This document shows, piece by piece, positions 25,870 through 34,477 of a stretch of 44,942 bases of DNA (the first letter of the stretch is position 1; each line of letters begins with the position of its first letter). The position numbers were made by a program, and so were the translations under genes. The DNA comes from Archaeoglobi archaeon. GTDB lineage: Archaea; Halobacteriota; Archaeoglobi; Archaeoglobales; Archaeoglobaceae. The DNA lies in the NCBI GenBank assembly GCA_029259345.1, contig JAPDIX010000007.1:1-44942 (forward strand). Reading direction: 5' to 3'. The notes under the pieces are model-generated. The model was not told the DNA's origin. It made no database searches and was given only the letters and a program-made list of their open reading frames with translations.

Positions 25870-26697
25870 TTAGCCCTTCAAGACCATGTAAACTCCAAGA
25901 AGGATCGTTATAGCACCGGCAAAGGTCAATAAAGTGAGTTTCTCACCGAGAAGCAAACTGCCTGCAATAAGAGAAACGATTGGAATGGTGAGCAGAAATA
26001 TTGACGCCTTCGAAGCCTCTTCCCTCTCCAAAAAGTAATACCAACCCATGTAGCCCAGATACGTGGAGAAGAATCCGAGGAAGAGGATAGAAGTTATTGT
26101 GTTGGGATTGTTCAGCATCTCAAAAAGAGATGAAGGAAGAAATGGGAGTAAGGGGATTGAGCCGAGGAGCATTGCGTAGCTTGTCAGAGTTATTGCATCG
26201 TACTTCTCCATCAGCTTCTTGCCCAGTGTCGTGTAAATTGCTGATGCAATTGCACTCGCAAGAACTATTAGGATTCCAAAAATATTGCCTGAAGAGGGTT
26301 CGGAGATGAGTGCTACACCTGCAAAGGCAACAGCCGTGCCGAAAATTTTCAGTGCTGTAATTCTCTCATTCAAAAACATCCAAGACAGTATTAAGACGAA
26401 GACCGGAGCGAGTGAGATTATGAGGCTTGCGACACCCGATGAAACGTAAATCTCACCGATATTGAGGCAGATGTGGTAAACCGAGACGCCAAATATGCCG
26501 AGCACAAATATCATCGGCAAGTCTCTTGACTGAACTCTTTTTCCCTTAAGTATGCTTAAAAGGAATAGAGCATCGGCCACGGCAAATCTCAATGTAGCAA
26601 TGGAAATTGGATTTATGAAGGCGACAGCATACTTTATAGCTGTGAAGGCGAGACCCCAGAATATTACTGTTGCTGTGAGCACCACCCATTTGAACAT
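25870..26697 (-). CDS. EamA-family (drug/metabolite) membrane transporter
   Basis: A 275-residue integral membrane protein with ten predicted helices in two EamA repeats (first repeat from VVLTATVIFWGLAFTAIKY, second from LIVLASAIASAIYTTLGKK). These features fit the DMT superfamily of exporters for amino acids, nucleotides or other metabolites. The substrate cannot be inferred. ATG 26697 is chosen; the codon before it is TTG. It stands alone between the zinc-ribbon gene and the amino-sugar operon. Confidence 0.88.
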   Translation of the reverse strand: MFKWVVLTATVIFWGLAFTAIKYAVAFINPISIATLRFAVADALFLLSILKGKRVQSRDLPMIFVLGIFGVSVYHICLNIGEIYVSSGVASLIISLAPVFVLILSWMFLNERITALKIFGTAVAFAGVALISEPSSGNIFGILIVLASAIASAIYTTLGKKLMEKYDAITLTSYAMLLGSIPLLPFLPSSLFEMLNNPNTITSILFLGFFSTYLGYMGWYYFLEREEASKASIFLLTIPIVSLIAGSLLLGEKLTLLTFAGAITILLGVYMVLKG

Positions 26698-26849
26698 CAA
26701 TCCTTGGATGCACGGTAGGGTTATTTTTCTTCCGGTTGGGGATTCTAAAAAATTGCACTAATCACAACTCAGCCTCCATACATAAACCTTTTAGTATCTA
26801 ATAATAAGAAAAGTTAGGGATGAAATTGTAACGTTGTTGAAGTGATAAA

Positions 26850-28058
26850 ATGCAAGCTGTCATCCTCGCAGCTGGAGAAGGAACGAGAATGCGCCCCCTA
26901 ACTTACACTAGGCCCAAAGTTATGCTTCCCATAGCCAATCGCCCGATTCTTGAACATCTGATGGAGGAACTGGCTAAAGCGGGAGTTGATGAAGCGGTAA
27001 TTGTAGTCGGGTATAGAGATGAAACCATTCGAAGTCATTTCGGCGAGAAGTGGAACGATATAAGAATCAGATACGTCAGACAGAGTAAACAGCTCGGCAC
27101 AGCTCATGCTTTGCTGTCTGCTGAACACGTTCTCGAAGACAGATTTCTCATGCTAAACGGGGATGCAATAATCTTTGAGGATGATCTGAGAAAGCTGGTA
27201 AAGGAGAGGAACGGTATAGCGGTTTTCGAAGTCCCAAATCCCGAAGATTTTGGCGTTGTCGAGGTTGTCGATGGAAAGGTGAGCAGAATAGTCGAAAAGC
27301 CAGAAAAACCTAAATCGAACCTTATCAACGCCGGAGTATATGCTTTCACAAAAGAGATACTGAATTACGTGAAGAAGACGACCGTTTCGATCAGGGGGGA
27401 ATATGAGATAACAGATTCAATAACCATGGCCATCTCGGAGGGGTTTGAGTTTAAAGCTGTGAAAATTGAGAGGTGGATTGACGTTGGCTATCCGTGGGAT
27501 TTACTGAAAGCGAATGAGGAGCTTCTAAAAAACATTGAATCGAAAATCGATGGTGAAGTTGAGGAGAATGCAACCATAAAAGGGAATGTTGTTGTTGGAG
27601 AGGGTAGCGTAATTATGTCCGGAGTATACATTGTCGGTCCCGTAATGATAGGGAAAAACTGCAGAATAGGCCCCAACTGCTACATAAGACCATACACATC
27701 AATTGGCGACAACTGTCACGTTGGTGCAGCGGTCGAGATCAAAAATTCAATAATTATGGCAGGCACCAAACTGCCGCATCACAACTACGTAGGCGATTCT
27801 GTTATAGGTGAAAACTGCAACTTCGGTGCAGGAACAAAGATAGCCAACCTCAGGCTGGATGAAGGTGAAGTAATCGTGAACGTTAAGGGAAAAGCGGTGA
27901 GAACTGGCAGGAAGAAGTTTGGTGCAGCAATAGGGGATAACGTCAAAACTGGCATAAATGCCTCGATAAATGTCGGTAGCATGATAGGGAACGACGTTTT
28001 TATAGGCCCTGGAGCCGTTGTCAGCGGTTTTGTGGAGCCACATTCGAAGGTGTATTAG
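26850..28058 (+). CDS. Sugar-1-phosphate nucleotidyltransferase / acetyltransferase (archaeal GlmU-like), copy 1
   Basis: First gene of a three-gene amino-sugar operon. Residues 1-230 are a nucleotidyltransferase: VILAAGEGTRMRPLTYTRPK, QLGTAHALLSAE, LNGDAIIF (metal Asp) and EKPEKPKSNLINAG. Residues 245-402 form a left-handed beta-helix with hexapeptide repeats (VVVGEGSVI, PVMIGKNCRIGPNC, SIGDNCHVGAAVEI) and the HHNYVGDSVIGENCNFGAGT block that in GlmU-like archaeal enzymes (for example ST0452) carries amino-sugar acetyltransferase activity. It probably makes UDP-GlcNAc from glucosamine-1-phosphate. ATG 26850 follows GAAGTGATAAA. The next copy begins 8 bp after its stop. Confidence 0.88.
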   Translation: MQAVILAAGEGTRMRPLTYTRPKVMLPIANRPILEHLMEELAKAGVDEAVIVVGYRDETIRSHFGEKWNDIRIRYVRQSKQLGTAHALLSAEHVLEDRFLMLNGDAIIFEDDLRKLVKERNGIAVFEVPNPEDFGVVEVVDGKVSRIVEKPEKPKSNLINAGVYAFTKEILNYVKKTTVSIRGEYEITDSITMAISEGFEFKAVKIERWIDVGYPWDLLKANEELLKNIESKIDGEVEENATIKGNVVVGEGSVIMSGVYIVGPVMIGKNCRIGPNCYIRPYTSIGDNCHVGAAVEIKNSIIMAGTKLPHHNYVGDSVIGENCNFGAGTKIANLRLDEGEVIVNVKGKAVRTGRKKFGAAIGDNVKTGINASINVGSMIGNDVFIGPGAVVSGFVEPHSKVY

Positions 28059-28066
28059 GTGGTAGG

Positions 28067-29239
28067 ATGAAGGCCGTAATTCTTGCAGCCGGTGAGGGGC
28101 AGAGGTTGAGACCCTTTACCGCGAGCAAGCCGAAGGTAATGATAAAGGTGGGCAACAAGCCAATTCTTCAATACGTGGTGGAGGCTCTGACAGATTCGGG
28201 AATAAGGGACATCGTGATGGTCGTTGGATACAGGAAAGACAGGGTGATGGATTACTTCGGTGATGGGAAGAGGTTTGGGGTGAAAATAGAGTATGCTATC
28301 CAAAAGCAGCAGCTCGGCACGGCTCATGCACTCAGACAGGCTGAGAATCTTGTCGGTGATGAATTCATTGTCGTCTCTGGAGATAACATAATTGACAAGG
28401 AAGTTGTGAGGAGTGTGATTGCAGAAAAGAACTCAGTAGTGTACAAGGTGGTTGACACGCCGTCCAAATATGGGGCGATAAAGCTGGGAAAGGATGGAAA
28501 GCTAGAGGAGATTGTGGAAAAGCCAGAAGATGAAGTCAGCTACCTTGTGAATACAGGTGTGTATCACTTTGATTCGAGAATATTCGATTACCTTAGTAAT
28601 GAAAACGACCTCACTGCAGTTTTAAACCGGATGATTGAGGATGGGATTAAATTCAGTGCTGTAGAAAGCAGAGGAGTGTGGCTTGATATCGTTTATCCGT
28701 GGGATATTCCAAAGGTGAGCGAGCTAGCCCTGAACTTTAAAGGAAGGGTAATTTCTGGCAAGGTTGAGAGCGGAGTCTTCATCTCCGGAGATGTCGTCAT
28801 CGGGCAGGGGTGTGTGGTCAGGAGTGGAACGTACATCAGAGGGCCCGTGGTAATCGGAGAAAACTGCGAGATTGGGCCCCATGCTGTGATAGGCCCAGCA
28901 TTGTCCATTGGCGACAACACGGTAATCGAACCATTCTCAGTTGTGGAGAACAGCGTGATTGGTGACAATGTGAGAATCGGAAGCGGTAGCAGGCTGGAGA
29001 GCTCAGTCGTTGACTCCGGAACGAGGATAATGCCTGGCTTTACAGGCGTAAAGGGTAAAGCCTCGGTTGAAATTGAAGGGACAGTCCAGAAAATTGAGAC
29101 CGGAGCCTTTATTGGGGAAATATGCTCCATAGGAGCAAAGGTCACGGCAATGCCAGCATGTATTGTTGGCAATGAGGTAGAGATTAGCCCGCTAAAGGTT
29201 CTGTCTGGAGTAATCCCTGACAAGTCCAAGGTGTTGTGA
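28067..29239 (+). CDS. Sugar-1-phosphate nucleotidyltransferase with beta-helix domain, copy 2
   Basis: A 390-residue paralogue of the gene before it. The nucleotidyltransferase domain has VILAAGEGQRLRPFTASKPK, QLGTAHALRQAE, VSGDNIID and EKPEDEVSYLVNTG. The beta-helix part (VVIGQGCVVRSGTYI, PVVIGENCEIGPHAVIG, SVIGDNVRIGSGS) is shorter and lacks the HHNYVGDS motif of copy 1, having SRLESSVVDSGTRIMPG instead. It may therefore act only as a nucleotidyltransferase (glucose-, GlcNAc- or deoxysugar-type), splitting the work with copy 1. It ends exactly where glmS begins. Confidence 0.88.
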   Translation: MKAVILAAGEGQRLRPFTASKPKVMIKVGNKPILQYVVEALTDSGIRDIVMVVGYRKDRVMDYFGDGKRFGVKIEYAIQKQQLGTAHALRQAENLVGDEFIVVSGDNIIDKEVVRSVIAEKNSVVYKVVDTPSKYGAIKLGKDGKLEEIVEKPEDEVSYLVNTGVYHFDSRIFDYLSNENDLTAVLNRMIEDGIKFSAVESRGVWLDIVYPWDIPKVSELALNFKGRVISGKVESGVFISGDVVIGQGCVVRSGTYIRGPVVIGENCEIGPHAVIGPALSIGDNTVIEPFSVVENSVIGDNVRIGSGSRLESSVVDSGTRIMPGFTGVKGKASVEIEGTVQKIETGAFIGEICSIGAKVTAMPACIVGNEVEISPLKVLSGVIPDKSKVL

Positions 29240-31015
29240 ATGTGCGGAATTGTTGGTTACCTTGGCTTCAGGAGGGCTGATCAGGTTATAATTTCAGCTT
29301 TGAAGAGGCTTGAATACCGCGGCTACGACTCATGGGGTGTTGCTGTAAAGCACGGGAATGGTTTAGAGCTAATAAAGAGAGTTGGAGCGATTGGTGATGT
29401 TGAGAACTACAGTTTGGCTGAAGGCAATATCGGAATAGGCCACACGAGATGGGCAACTCACGGAAAACCTTCGGAAATAAACGCCCACCCCCACACGGAT
29501 TGCAATAACAAAATAGCAGTCGTGCACAACGGCATAATCTCCAACTTTCAGTCTCTGAGGGAGGATCTGAAGAGTAGGGGGCATGAGTTCACTTCTGAGA
29601 CAGATACTGAGGTAATAGCCCATCTCATAGAAGAGGAATACAGAGGAGATTTGAAAGAGGCGATGATGAAGGCAGTTGAAAGGTTAAAGGGATCATATGC
29701 AATAGTTGTGATGCACGTAGATAAAGAGGAGTTGGTTGCTGTCAGATACAAGAGCCCCCTCGTCATCGGCATTGGAGATGGGGAGTGTTTTATAGCTTCC
29801 GATGTTCCCGCGGTCCTCGACTACACGAATAGAGTGATTTACCTTGAGGATGGAGATATTGTTAAAATGTGGAATAATGGCTTTATAATCTGGAATAACG
29901 GTAAAGAAGTTGAGAGAAAGATTGATACAATACCCTGGAGCATTGAGGATTCTGAGAAGGGCGGATATGAGCACTTCATGTTAAAGGAGATACATGAAAC
30001 ACCGAGAGTTATAGAAGATACTCTTTTTGAGTACCTCTCTGAGGACATTGACATAGACGTCAGTTTCTCTGCGGGAATTTCTGAAATCGTGTTTGTTGCA
30101 TGTGGCACATCATACCACGCAAGCCTGATTGGCAGGTATCTGATAGAGAAGCTAACAGGGATACCTGCAAGAGTTGAGTTTGCATCTGAGTTCATCTACA
30201 ATCCACCACCTATTAGCAGAACTCTCGTTATCGCCATAACACAGTCGGGCGAGACGGCAGACACTCTCGAAGCGATGAGGATAGCGAAAAAGCATGGAGC
30301 TAGAGTGGTTGCGATAGTCAATGTTCTCGGCAGTACAGCAACAAGGATAGCTGACTACATCCTTTACACGAGAGCCGGTCCTGAGATCAGTGTTGCTGCA
30401 ACCAAGTCGTTCATAGCCCAGCTCATCGTTTTATACTTGCTCGCCCTGAAGCTCTCCAAATTGCCGGGTAGCGAAATAGAAAAGCTGATAGAAGAACTAA
30501 GGATTATGCCCGAAATTGTAAGAAGGATTTTGGAGCATGAGGAAAAGATTGAACAAATCGCAGAAGAAATTGCCAATTTTGAGGACATGATGTACATCGG
30601 AAGAGGGATAGGCGTCCCCATAGCGATGGAAGGAGCATTAAAAATGAAAGAGATTTCTTATATTCACGCTGAAGCCTATCCCGCAGGCGAACTGAAACAC
30701 GGCCCCTTCGCGCTTTTGGGTAAACACACGCCCGTAATTGCCCTGCTTATTCCCGATGAGACGTATGAGATTATGTTAAACAACATTAAAGAGGTTAAGG
30801 CCAGAGAATCTCTGGTTGTAGCAGTTGCAGATGAGGATGACGCAGAAGTTGAGAAATACGTGGATTTTGTTATAAGGGTGCCAAAAACAAATTCAGTGTT
30901 TACGGCAGTAACCCACTCTGTTGCATTGCAGTTACTTGCTTACTACACAGCAAGGAAAAGAGGTTGTGAGATAGACAAGCCGAGAAATCTTGCTAAGAGT
31001 GTCACCGTTGAATGA
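29240..31015 (+). CDS. glmS: Glutamine-fructose-6-phosphate aminotransferase (isomerizing)
   Basis: Makes glucosamine-6-phosphate from fructose-6-phosphate and glutamine. Met is followed by the catalytic Cys (MCGIVGYLG), then RLEYRGYDSWG, GHTRWATHGKPSEINAHPH and HNGIISNF of the glutamine amidotransferase domain. The two SIS domains (VFVACGTSYHASLIGRYLIE, AITQSGETADTLEAM, MYIGRGIGVPIAMEGALKMK) make the isomerase, and the C-terminus ends KPRNLAKSVTVE with the conserved lysine. 591 residues is normal. The ATG directly follows the stop of the upstream nucleotidyltransferase gene; the operon gives the full path to UDP-GlcNAc apart from phosphoglucosamine mutase. Confidence 0.95.
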   Translation: MCGIVGYLGFRRADQVIISALKRLEYRGYDSWGVAVKHGNGLELIKRVGAIGDVENYSLAEGNIGIGHTRWATHGKPSEINAHPHTDCNNKIAVVHNGIISNFQSLREDLKSRGHEFTSETDTEVIAHLIEEEYRGDLKEAMMKAVERLKGSYAIVVMHVDKEELVAVRYKSPLVIGIGDGECFIASDVPAVLDYTNRVIYLEDGDIVKMWNNGFIIWNNGKEVERKIDTIPWSIEDSEKGGYEHFMLKEIHETPRVIEDTLFEYLSEDIDIDVSFSAGISEIVFVACGTSYHASLIGRYLIEKLTGIPARVEFASEFIYNPPPISRTLVIAITQSGETADTLEAMRIAKKHGARVVAIVNVLGSTATRIADYILYTRAGPEISVAATKSFIAQLIVLYLLALKLSKLPGSEIEKLIEELRIMPEIVRRILEHEEKIEQIAEEIANFEDMMYIGRGIGVPIAMEGALKMKEISYIHAEAYPAGELKHGPFALLGKHTPVIALLIPDETYEIMLNNIKEVKARESLVVAVADEDDAEVEKYVDFVIRVPKTNSVFTAVTHSVALQLLAYYTARKRGCEIDKPRNLAKSVTVE

Positions 31016-31325
31016 TAACTCTGGAATTTTTTCAGTCTTTCATCTCAGGGCCAAAAGAATTGGCCTGCTCAATATACAGTTACTTTCCCAGTCTCTCATC
31101 AGAGTTGAGGAGTTGTGTTGAGACAATTAAGTTCTTCTTGATTGAATTATTTTGCACGTCTAATACCGCAAATGCTTACACAGCTCTTTTATCAGTTCTG
31201 CTTAAGAATCACAGAAGAGGTTACTGAAAAACTGAGGAGAAGAAAGTTGATAACGACTAAACCTTGCTAGAATAGCTTGATTGTTGATATGAGATTGTAA
31301 GTTGTTGTGAGATCCTAAATACTTT
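31016..31325. other. 310-bp gap after glmS with no convincing gene
   Basis: A/T-rich DNA with stops in all frames apart from a 71-codon frame (31012-31227, plus) that starts inside the glmS stop codon. Its product has no recognisable motif. On the minus strand only short fragments are open. The stretch adjoins broken genes and may be old gene debris. Confidence 0.5.
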
Positions 31326-32079
31326 TCAAATCCTTCTCTCATAAATTATAAAACCAACCTCTCCTTTTGAGTTGTACCATCTGCAGATTTCTACTGTCCC
31401 ATTTGGTGGCGAATGAAGGTATTTCCTCACAAACTGATAACTGATAGCTTCAACACTTTCTGTCAGTACAGGATGTGAGAAAACCACAACGTAATCAATT
31501 TCACCTTTTTCAATTCTTTTCAAAAGCTCTTCCTCACTATCTGGAACAGCCACTGTTTTTCTTGAAGTATAGCAGTCCAAATATGTTGACCTCGGGTACT
31601 TACTTTCAGGATGGGCTTTGGAGTGAATTTCCAACCAGTATTTTGTCTCGCCAGTAGTGGACTGAATTACAGCATTTTTAGGGGTTCTCATCAAACCACT
31701 TCCCCGCCTCTTCCAGACCAGCTTCCGAGTGGTCTGGGTATGCTGACTGGAAGCCAATGAAGTATGCAGTATTTGCGATGCACGCAACGATTATAATCAA
31801 AACAACCCTTTGTGGACTTCCCCCTCTAATGATGTAAAACAGAGTGAAGATCGCAAGGGAGAACGTGAAAATTCTAATTGAGAGTGGCACGTCTGGGATA
31901 ATGTAAACGAGATGGGGGATTTTTGGTGCTGCCAAGTACATTCTATCTAGCTGACTGGGATAGTATCTTTCCAGCAAAATCTCCGGCCCCTTCTTCATCC
32001 ACAACTCTTCACACTGTGTATATATGACTTTGATATACTGAAAAACCCATTGAACGGTAAATGAGAACAGGGAAATCAA
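31326..32079 (-). pseudogene. C-terminal remnant of a multi-pass membrane protein (glycosyltransferase-like), frameshifted
   Basis: Two overlapping frames join into one protein tail. The first (32079 down to about 31684) has a helix pair with PLSIRIFTFSLAIFTLFYII and VVLIIIVACIANTAYFIGF and ends AGKWFDENP. The second continues KNAVIQSTTGETKYWLE and runs to IIYERRI at 31326. Removing one C from the CCCC at 31681-31684 links them (NPKNAVIQ). The layout, membrane helices followed by a soluble domain with DYVVVFSHPVL, is like the end of PMT/ArnT-type (GT39/GT83) membrane glycosyltransferases, but the active-site N-terminal half is missing. It is a relic. Confidence 0.65.
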
Positions 32080-32123
32080 GAGAAGTTGGATTGGTCTTAT
32101 TACTGACCGAGATTGAGCAAAGG

Positions 32124-32265
32124 TTAATAGACGTATGTGTCGATTAGGTTGCTGTCAATGAGGTTGCCTAAGGAGTCATAGAGGTAGGCTGTGTCGTAGT
32201 CGTTGTTCCATACCGCAGTTCCGCGATTCCAAGAGGTCAGTTGAGATGTGTTTAAGTTAAGTAAT
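32124..32265 (-). pseudogene. Fragment of a lamin-tail-domain protein
   Basis: The minus strand from about 32265 to the TAA at 32126-32124 reads LNTSQLTSWNRGTAVWNNDY, then DTAYLYDSLGNLIDS and DTYVY. This is the C-terminal edge of a lamin-tail domain, where WNNDGDTAYLYDSNGNLVD followed by a YxY end is typical. No start or upstream domain exists; the frame is closed by a stop about 50 bp further up. NLIDS/NLIDT is doubled. A leftover from a lost gene. Confidence 0.6.
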
Positions 32266-32376
32266 GCGTCCATCCACAAAAGCTCCTCAGATTTAGTTAG
32301 CTTTTCAAATTACACAATACTCTACAAACTTACAAACCAAAAACATTTAAAACATTGTTTAATCTCCAACTACAAG

Positions 32377-32904
32377 GTGAAGGCTTTGAGCTTCGTCATC
32401 TGGATAACGGGGCCAAGCGGAGCAGGAAAAACAACTCTGGCAAATGCTCTTTACAGCAAGTTGCGGGAGATGGGGTACAGTGTAGAAGTACTCGATGGAG
32501 ACGGCATCAGGAGAAAACTGTACCCGAATCTCGGCTTCAGCAAAGAGGAAAGGTGGATGCACAACAGAGTTATCGTTGAAATGGCAAGACGTTTGTCCAA
32601 CAATGGAGTGATAACGATAGTCTCCGTAGTCTCACCCTATCGTGAGTGGAGGGAGTACGCAAGGAAGGAGACAGAGCGGTTCGTTGAGGTTTATCCGAGA
32701 TGCCCTCTTGAAGTCAGAATCAAGAGAGATCCCAAAGGCTTGTACAGCAAAGCTCTAAGGGGTGAGATCAAGGGTCTGACGGGGTTAGATGGTGAATACG
32801 AAGAGCCGGAAAATCCGGAAGTCGTGCTTGATACGGACAAGATGAGCGTCGAGGAAGAGGTTAATGCCGTTCTGGACAAGCTGCGGGAGCTGGGCTATCT
32901 CTGA
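32377..32904 (+). CDS. cysC: Adenylylsulfate (APS) kinase
   Basis: Phosphorylates APS to PAPS, the sulfate donor for sulfotransferases. Walker A GPSGAGKTTLANAL (near residue 12), EVLDGDGIRRKLYPNLGFSKEERW, VSVVSPYREWRE and DPKGLYSKALRGEIKGLTGLDG-type C-terminal region are diagnostic. About 175 residues. The start is open: GTG 32377 would be nearly leaderless after a TTTAAAA box at 32346-32352, while TTG 32386 has AAGGTGA 5 nt upstream. It opens the run cysC-wzm-wzt and faces an operon with three sulfotransferase modules. In a dissimilatory sulfate reducer PAPS is not needed for respiration, so this gene most likely serves glycan sulfation. Confidence 0.93.
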   Translation: MKALSFVIWITGPSGAGKTTLANALYSKLREMGYSVEVLDGDGIRRKLYPNLGFSKEERWMHNRVIVEMARRLSNNGVITIVSVVSPYREWREYARKETERFVEVYPRCPLEVRIKRDPKGLYSKALRGEIKGLTGLDGEYEEPENPEVVLDTDKMSVEEEVNAVLDKLRELGYL

Positions 32905-32939
32905 AAAGTTTTATATCACAACTCAAAAAGTGAGCTAAG

Positions 32940-33698
32940 ATGTTTGAATATTTAAAAAAGCGGGACATAATACTCACACTAACAAAATACGAGTTCAAGC
33001 AGAGATATAGGGGTACGGCGTTGGGTGTTGCGTGGAGTTTGATAGAGCCCTTCTTAATGGCTCTAGTTTTGTATGCGATATTCAGTAAGCTGCTCCATAG
33101 AACAGAAAACAGAATTCTATATGTTATAGTCGGTATCTTCTTTCATCATTATTTTGGAAAAGGGACATCAACAGGATTGAACGCAATAATCGGAAAGGCG
33201 CACTTGGTAACGAAAACAACCGTTCCACGGGAGATTTTGCCGCTGTCAACAACTCTGGCTTATGGTTTAAGCTCGTTTATTGAGATGGTAATACTCCTAC
33301 CCGGAATCATATACTTTGGTGGGGATGTAAGGTACTTTTTCCTGCTCCTAATTATTCACCCGATATATGTTCTGCTGGTGTATGGGATCAATTTAATCTT
33401 GTCACCTTTGGGTGTTTACTTTCGGGACTTGAAGGAGATCTGGAGTGTTGTTAACAGGATATTGTTTTTCGCGCTTCCGATTATATATCCCATAGAAATG
33501 ATCCCCGAGAACCTTCTGAACATCTACATGCTCAATCCGCTTGTAAGGTTGCTGAATGCTTATAGAGACATTATGGTTTATGGAAACATACCAAACATTT
33601 ACGATTTGGGTTACGTTGTTGCCATAACTTTAATACTGCTGATTGCGGGACACGTTATATTTAATAAGCTTGAAAAAGGGTTTGTTGAGAGGCTATGA
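32940..33698 (+). CDS. wzm: ABC-2 type polysaccharide exporter permease (Wzm/TagG-like)
   Basis: A 252-residue membrane protein with six helices and the family patterns KYEFKQRYRGTALGVAWSLIEP at the N-terminus and FALPIIYPIEMIPEN near the end, followed by LNPLVRLLNAYRDIM. These are signatures of ABC-2 permeases that export O-antigen, capsule or teichoic-acid-like chains. It is followed with a 4-bp overlap by its ATPase. A TTTTATATC box at about 32908-32916 could give it a promoter of its own inside the cysC-wzm gap. Cargo is likely the sulfated glycan encoded opposite. Confidence 0.9.
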   Translation: MFEYLKKRDIILTLTKYEFKQRYRGTALGVAWSLIEPFLMALVLYAIFSKLLHRTENRILYVIVGIFFHHYFGKGTSTGLNAIIGKAHLVTKTTVPREILPLSTTLAYGLSSFIEMVILLPGIIYFGGDVRYFFLLLIIHPIYVLLVYGINLILSPLGVYFRDLKEIWSVVNRILFFALPIIYPIEMIPENLLNIYMLNPLVRLLNAYRDIMVYGNIPNIYDLGYVVAITLILLIAGHVIFNKLEKGFVERL

Positions 33699-34429
33699 GA
33701 GCCATTGAGGTCTCAAGGGTTTCGAAGAAGTTTAAAATACCTGTAGAGAGAGCAGATACACTGTTCGAGAGGATCGTATCGGTTTTATCCGGGGGTTTGA
33801 GGTATAAGGAGTTCTGGGCGTTGAAAGATGTATCTTTCGAGGTGGAGGAAGGAGAGATTTTCGGAATAATTGGACCGAATGGGGGAGGTAAGACAACGCT
33901 GCTTTCGATAGTTGCCGGGATTCTTCCGCCCGATACTGGTGAAGTTAGAGTTAACGGGAAGGTTGTCCCTATCCTAGGATTGGGTGTGGGATTTAATCCA
34001 GAGCTTTCGGTCAAAGACAACGTCATTATTTACGGGACGATTATGGGTTTGAGAAAGAATGAGATAGAGAAAAGATTTGAGGAAATATTACAGTTTGCCG
34101 AGATCGAGGAGTTTAAGGACGCGAAACTGAAAAATCTTTCGTCTGGGATGCGAGCGAGAATAGCCTTTTCCACAGTCATCAACACGAACCCAGACATAAT
34201 AATTGCTGATGAAATTCTCGCTGTTGGTGACATTAATTTCAAGAAGAAGTGTTACAAGAAACTGAAAGAGATGAATGAAGAAGGTGTTACAATATTACTC
34301 GTCAGCCACTCTACTGGAGTATTAAAAAAAATCTGTGATAGAGCTGCACTCCTCAAAAGGAGTATTATAGAGTTTGGAGAGCCAAAGAAAGTTGTCAGAA
34401 AATATAAAAGATTGCATGCAAAAAAGTGA
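33695..34429 (+). CDS. wzt: ABC exporter ATP-binding protein (Wzt/TagH-like)
   Basis: ATPase partner of the permease, 244 residues. Walker A is IGPNGGGKTTLL (Gly where Ala is common), Q-loop region LGLGVGFNPELSV, signature LSSGMRARIAFS, Walker B DIIIADEILAVGD and the switch VSHSTG. The N-terminal stretch KFKIPVERADTLFER and the LGLGVGFNPE motif mark polysaccharide-export ATPases. It lacks the C-terminal carbohydrate-binding domain of long Wzt proteins, so chain recognition must lie elsewhere. Its end is 48 bp from the convergent sulfotransferase gene. Confidence 0.92.
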   Translation: MRAIEVSRVSKKFKIPVERADTLFERIVSVLSGGLRYKEFWALKDVSFEVEEGEIFGIIGPNGGGKTTLLSIVAGILPPDTGEVRVNGKVVPILGLGVGFNPELSVKDNVIIYGTIMGLRKNEIEKRFEEILQFAEIEEFKDAKLKNLSSGMRARIAFSTVINTNPDIIIADEILAVGDINFKKKCYKKLKEMNEEGVTILLVSHSTGVLKKICDRAALLKRSIIEFGEPKKVVRKYKRLHAKK

Positions 34430-34477
34430 TGATTTGAGTTTTTATCCAACTACCTCTATTTTTCTTCTTCGGCCATA

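Noticed and set aside
31012-31227. A 71-codon frame starting inside the glmS stop codon
   Set aside because: No recognisable motif or partner gene, and it lies in a region of gene debris; the overlap with the stop codon alone is not enough.
32248-32376. N-terminal extension of APS kinase (43 extra codons)
   Set aside because: The extension is upstream of the likely TATA box, overlaps the lamin-tail remnant and is not like any CysC start.
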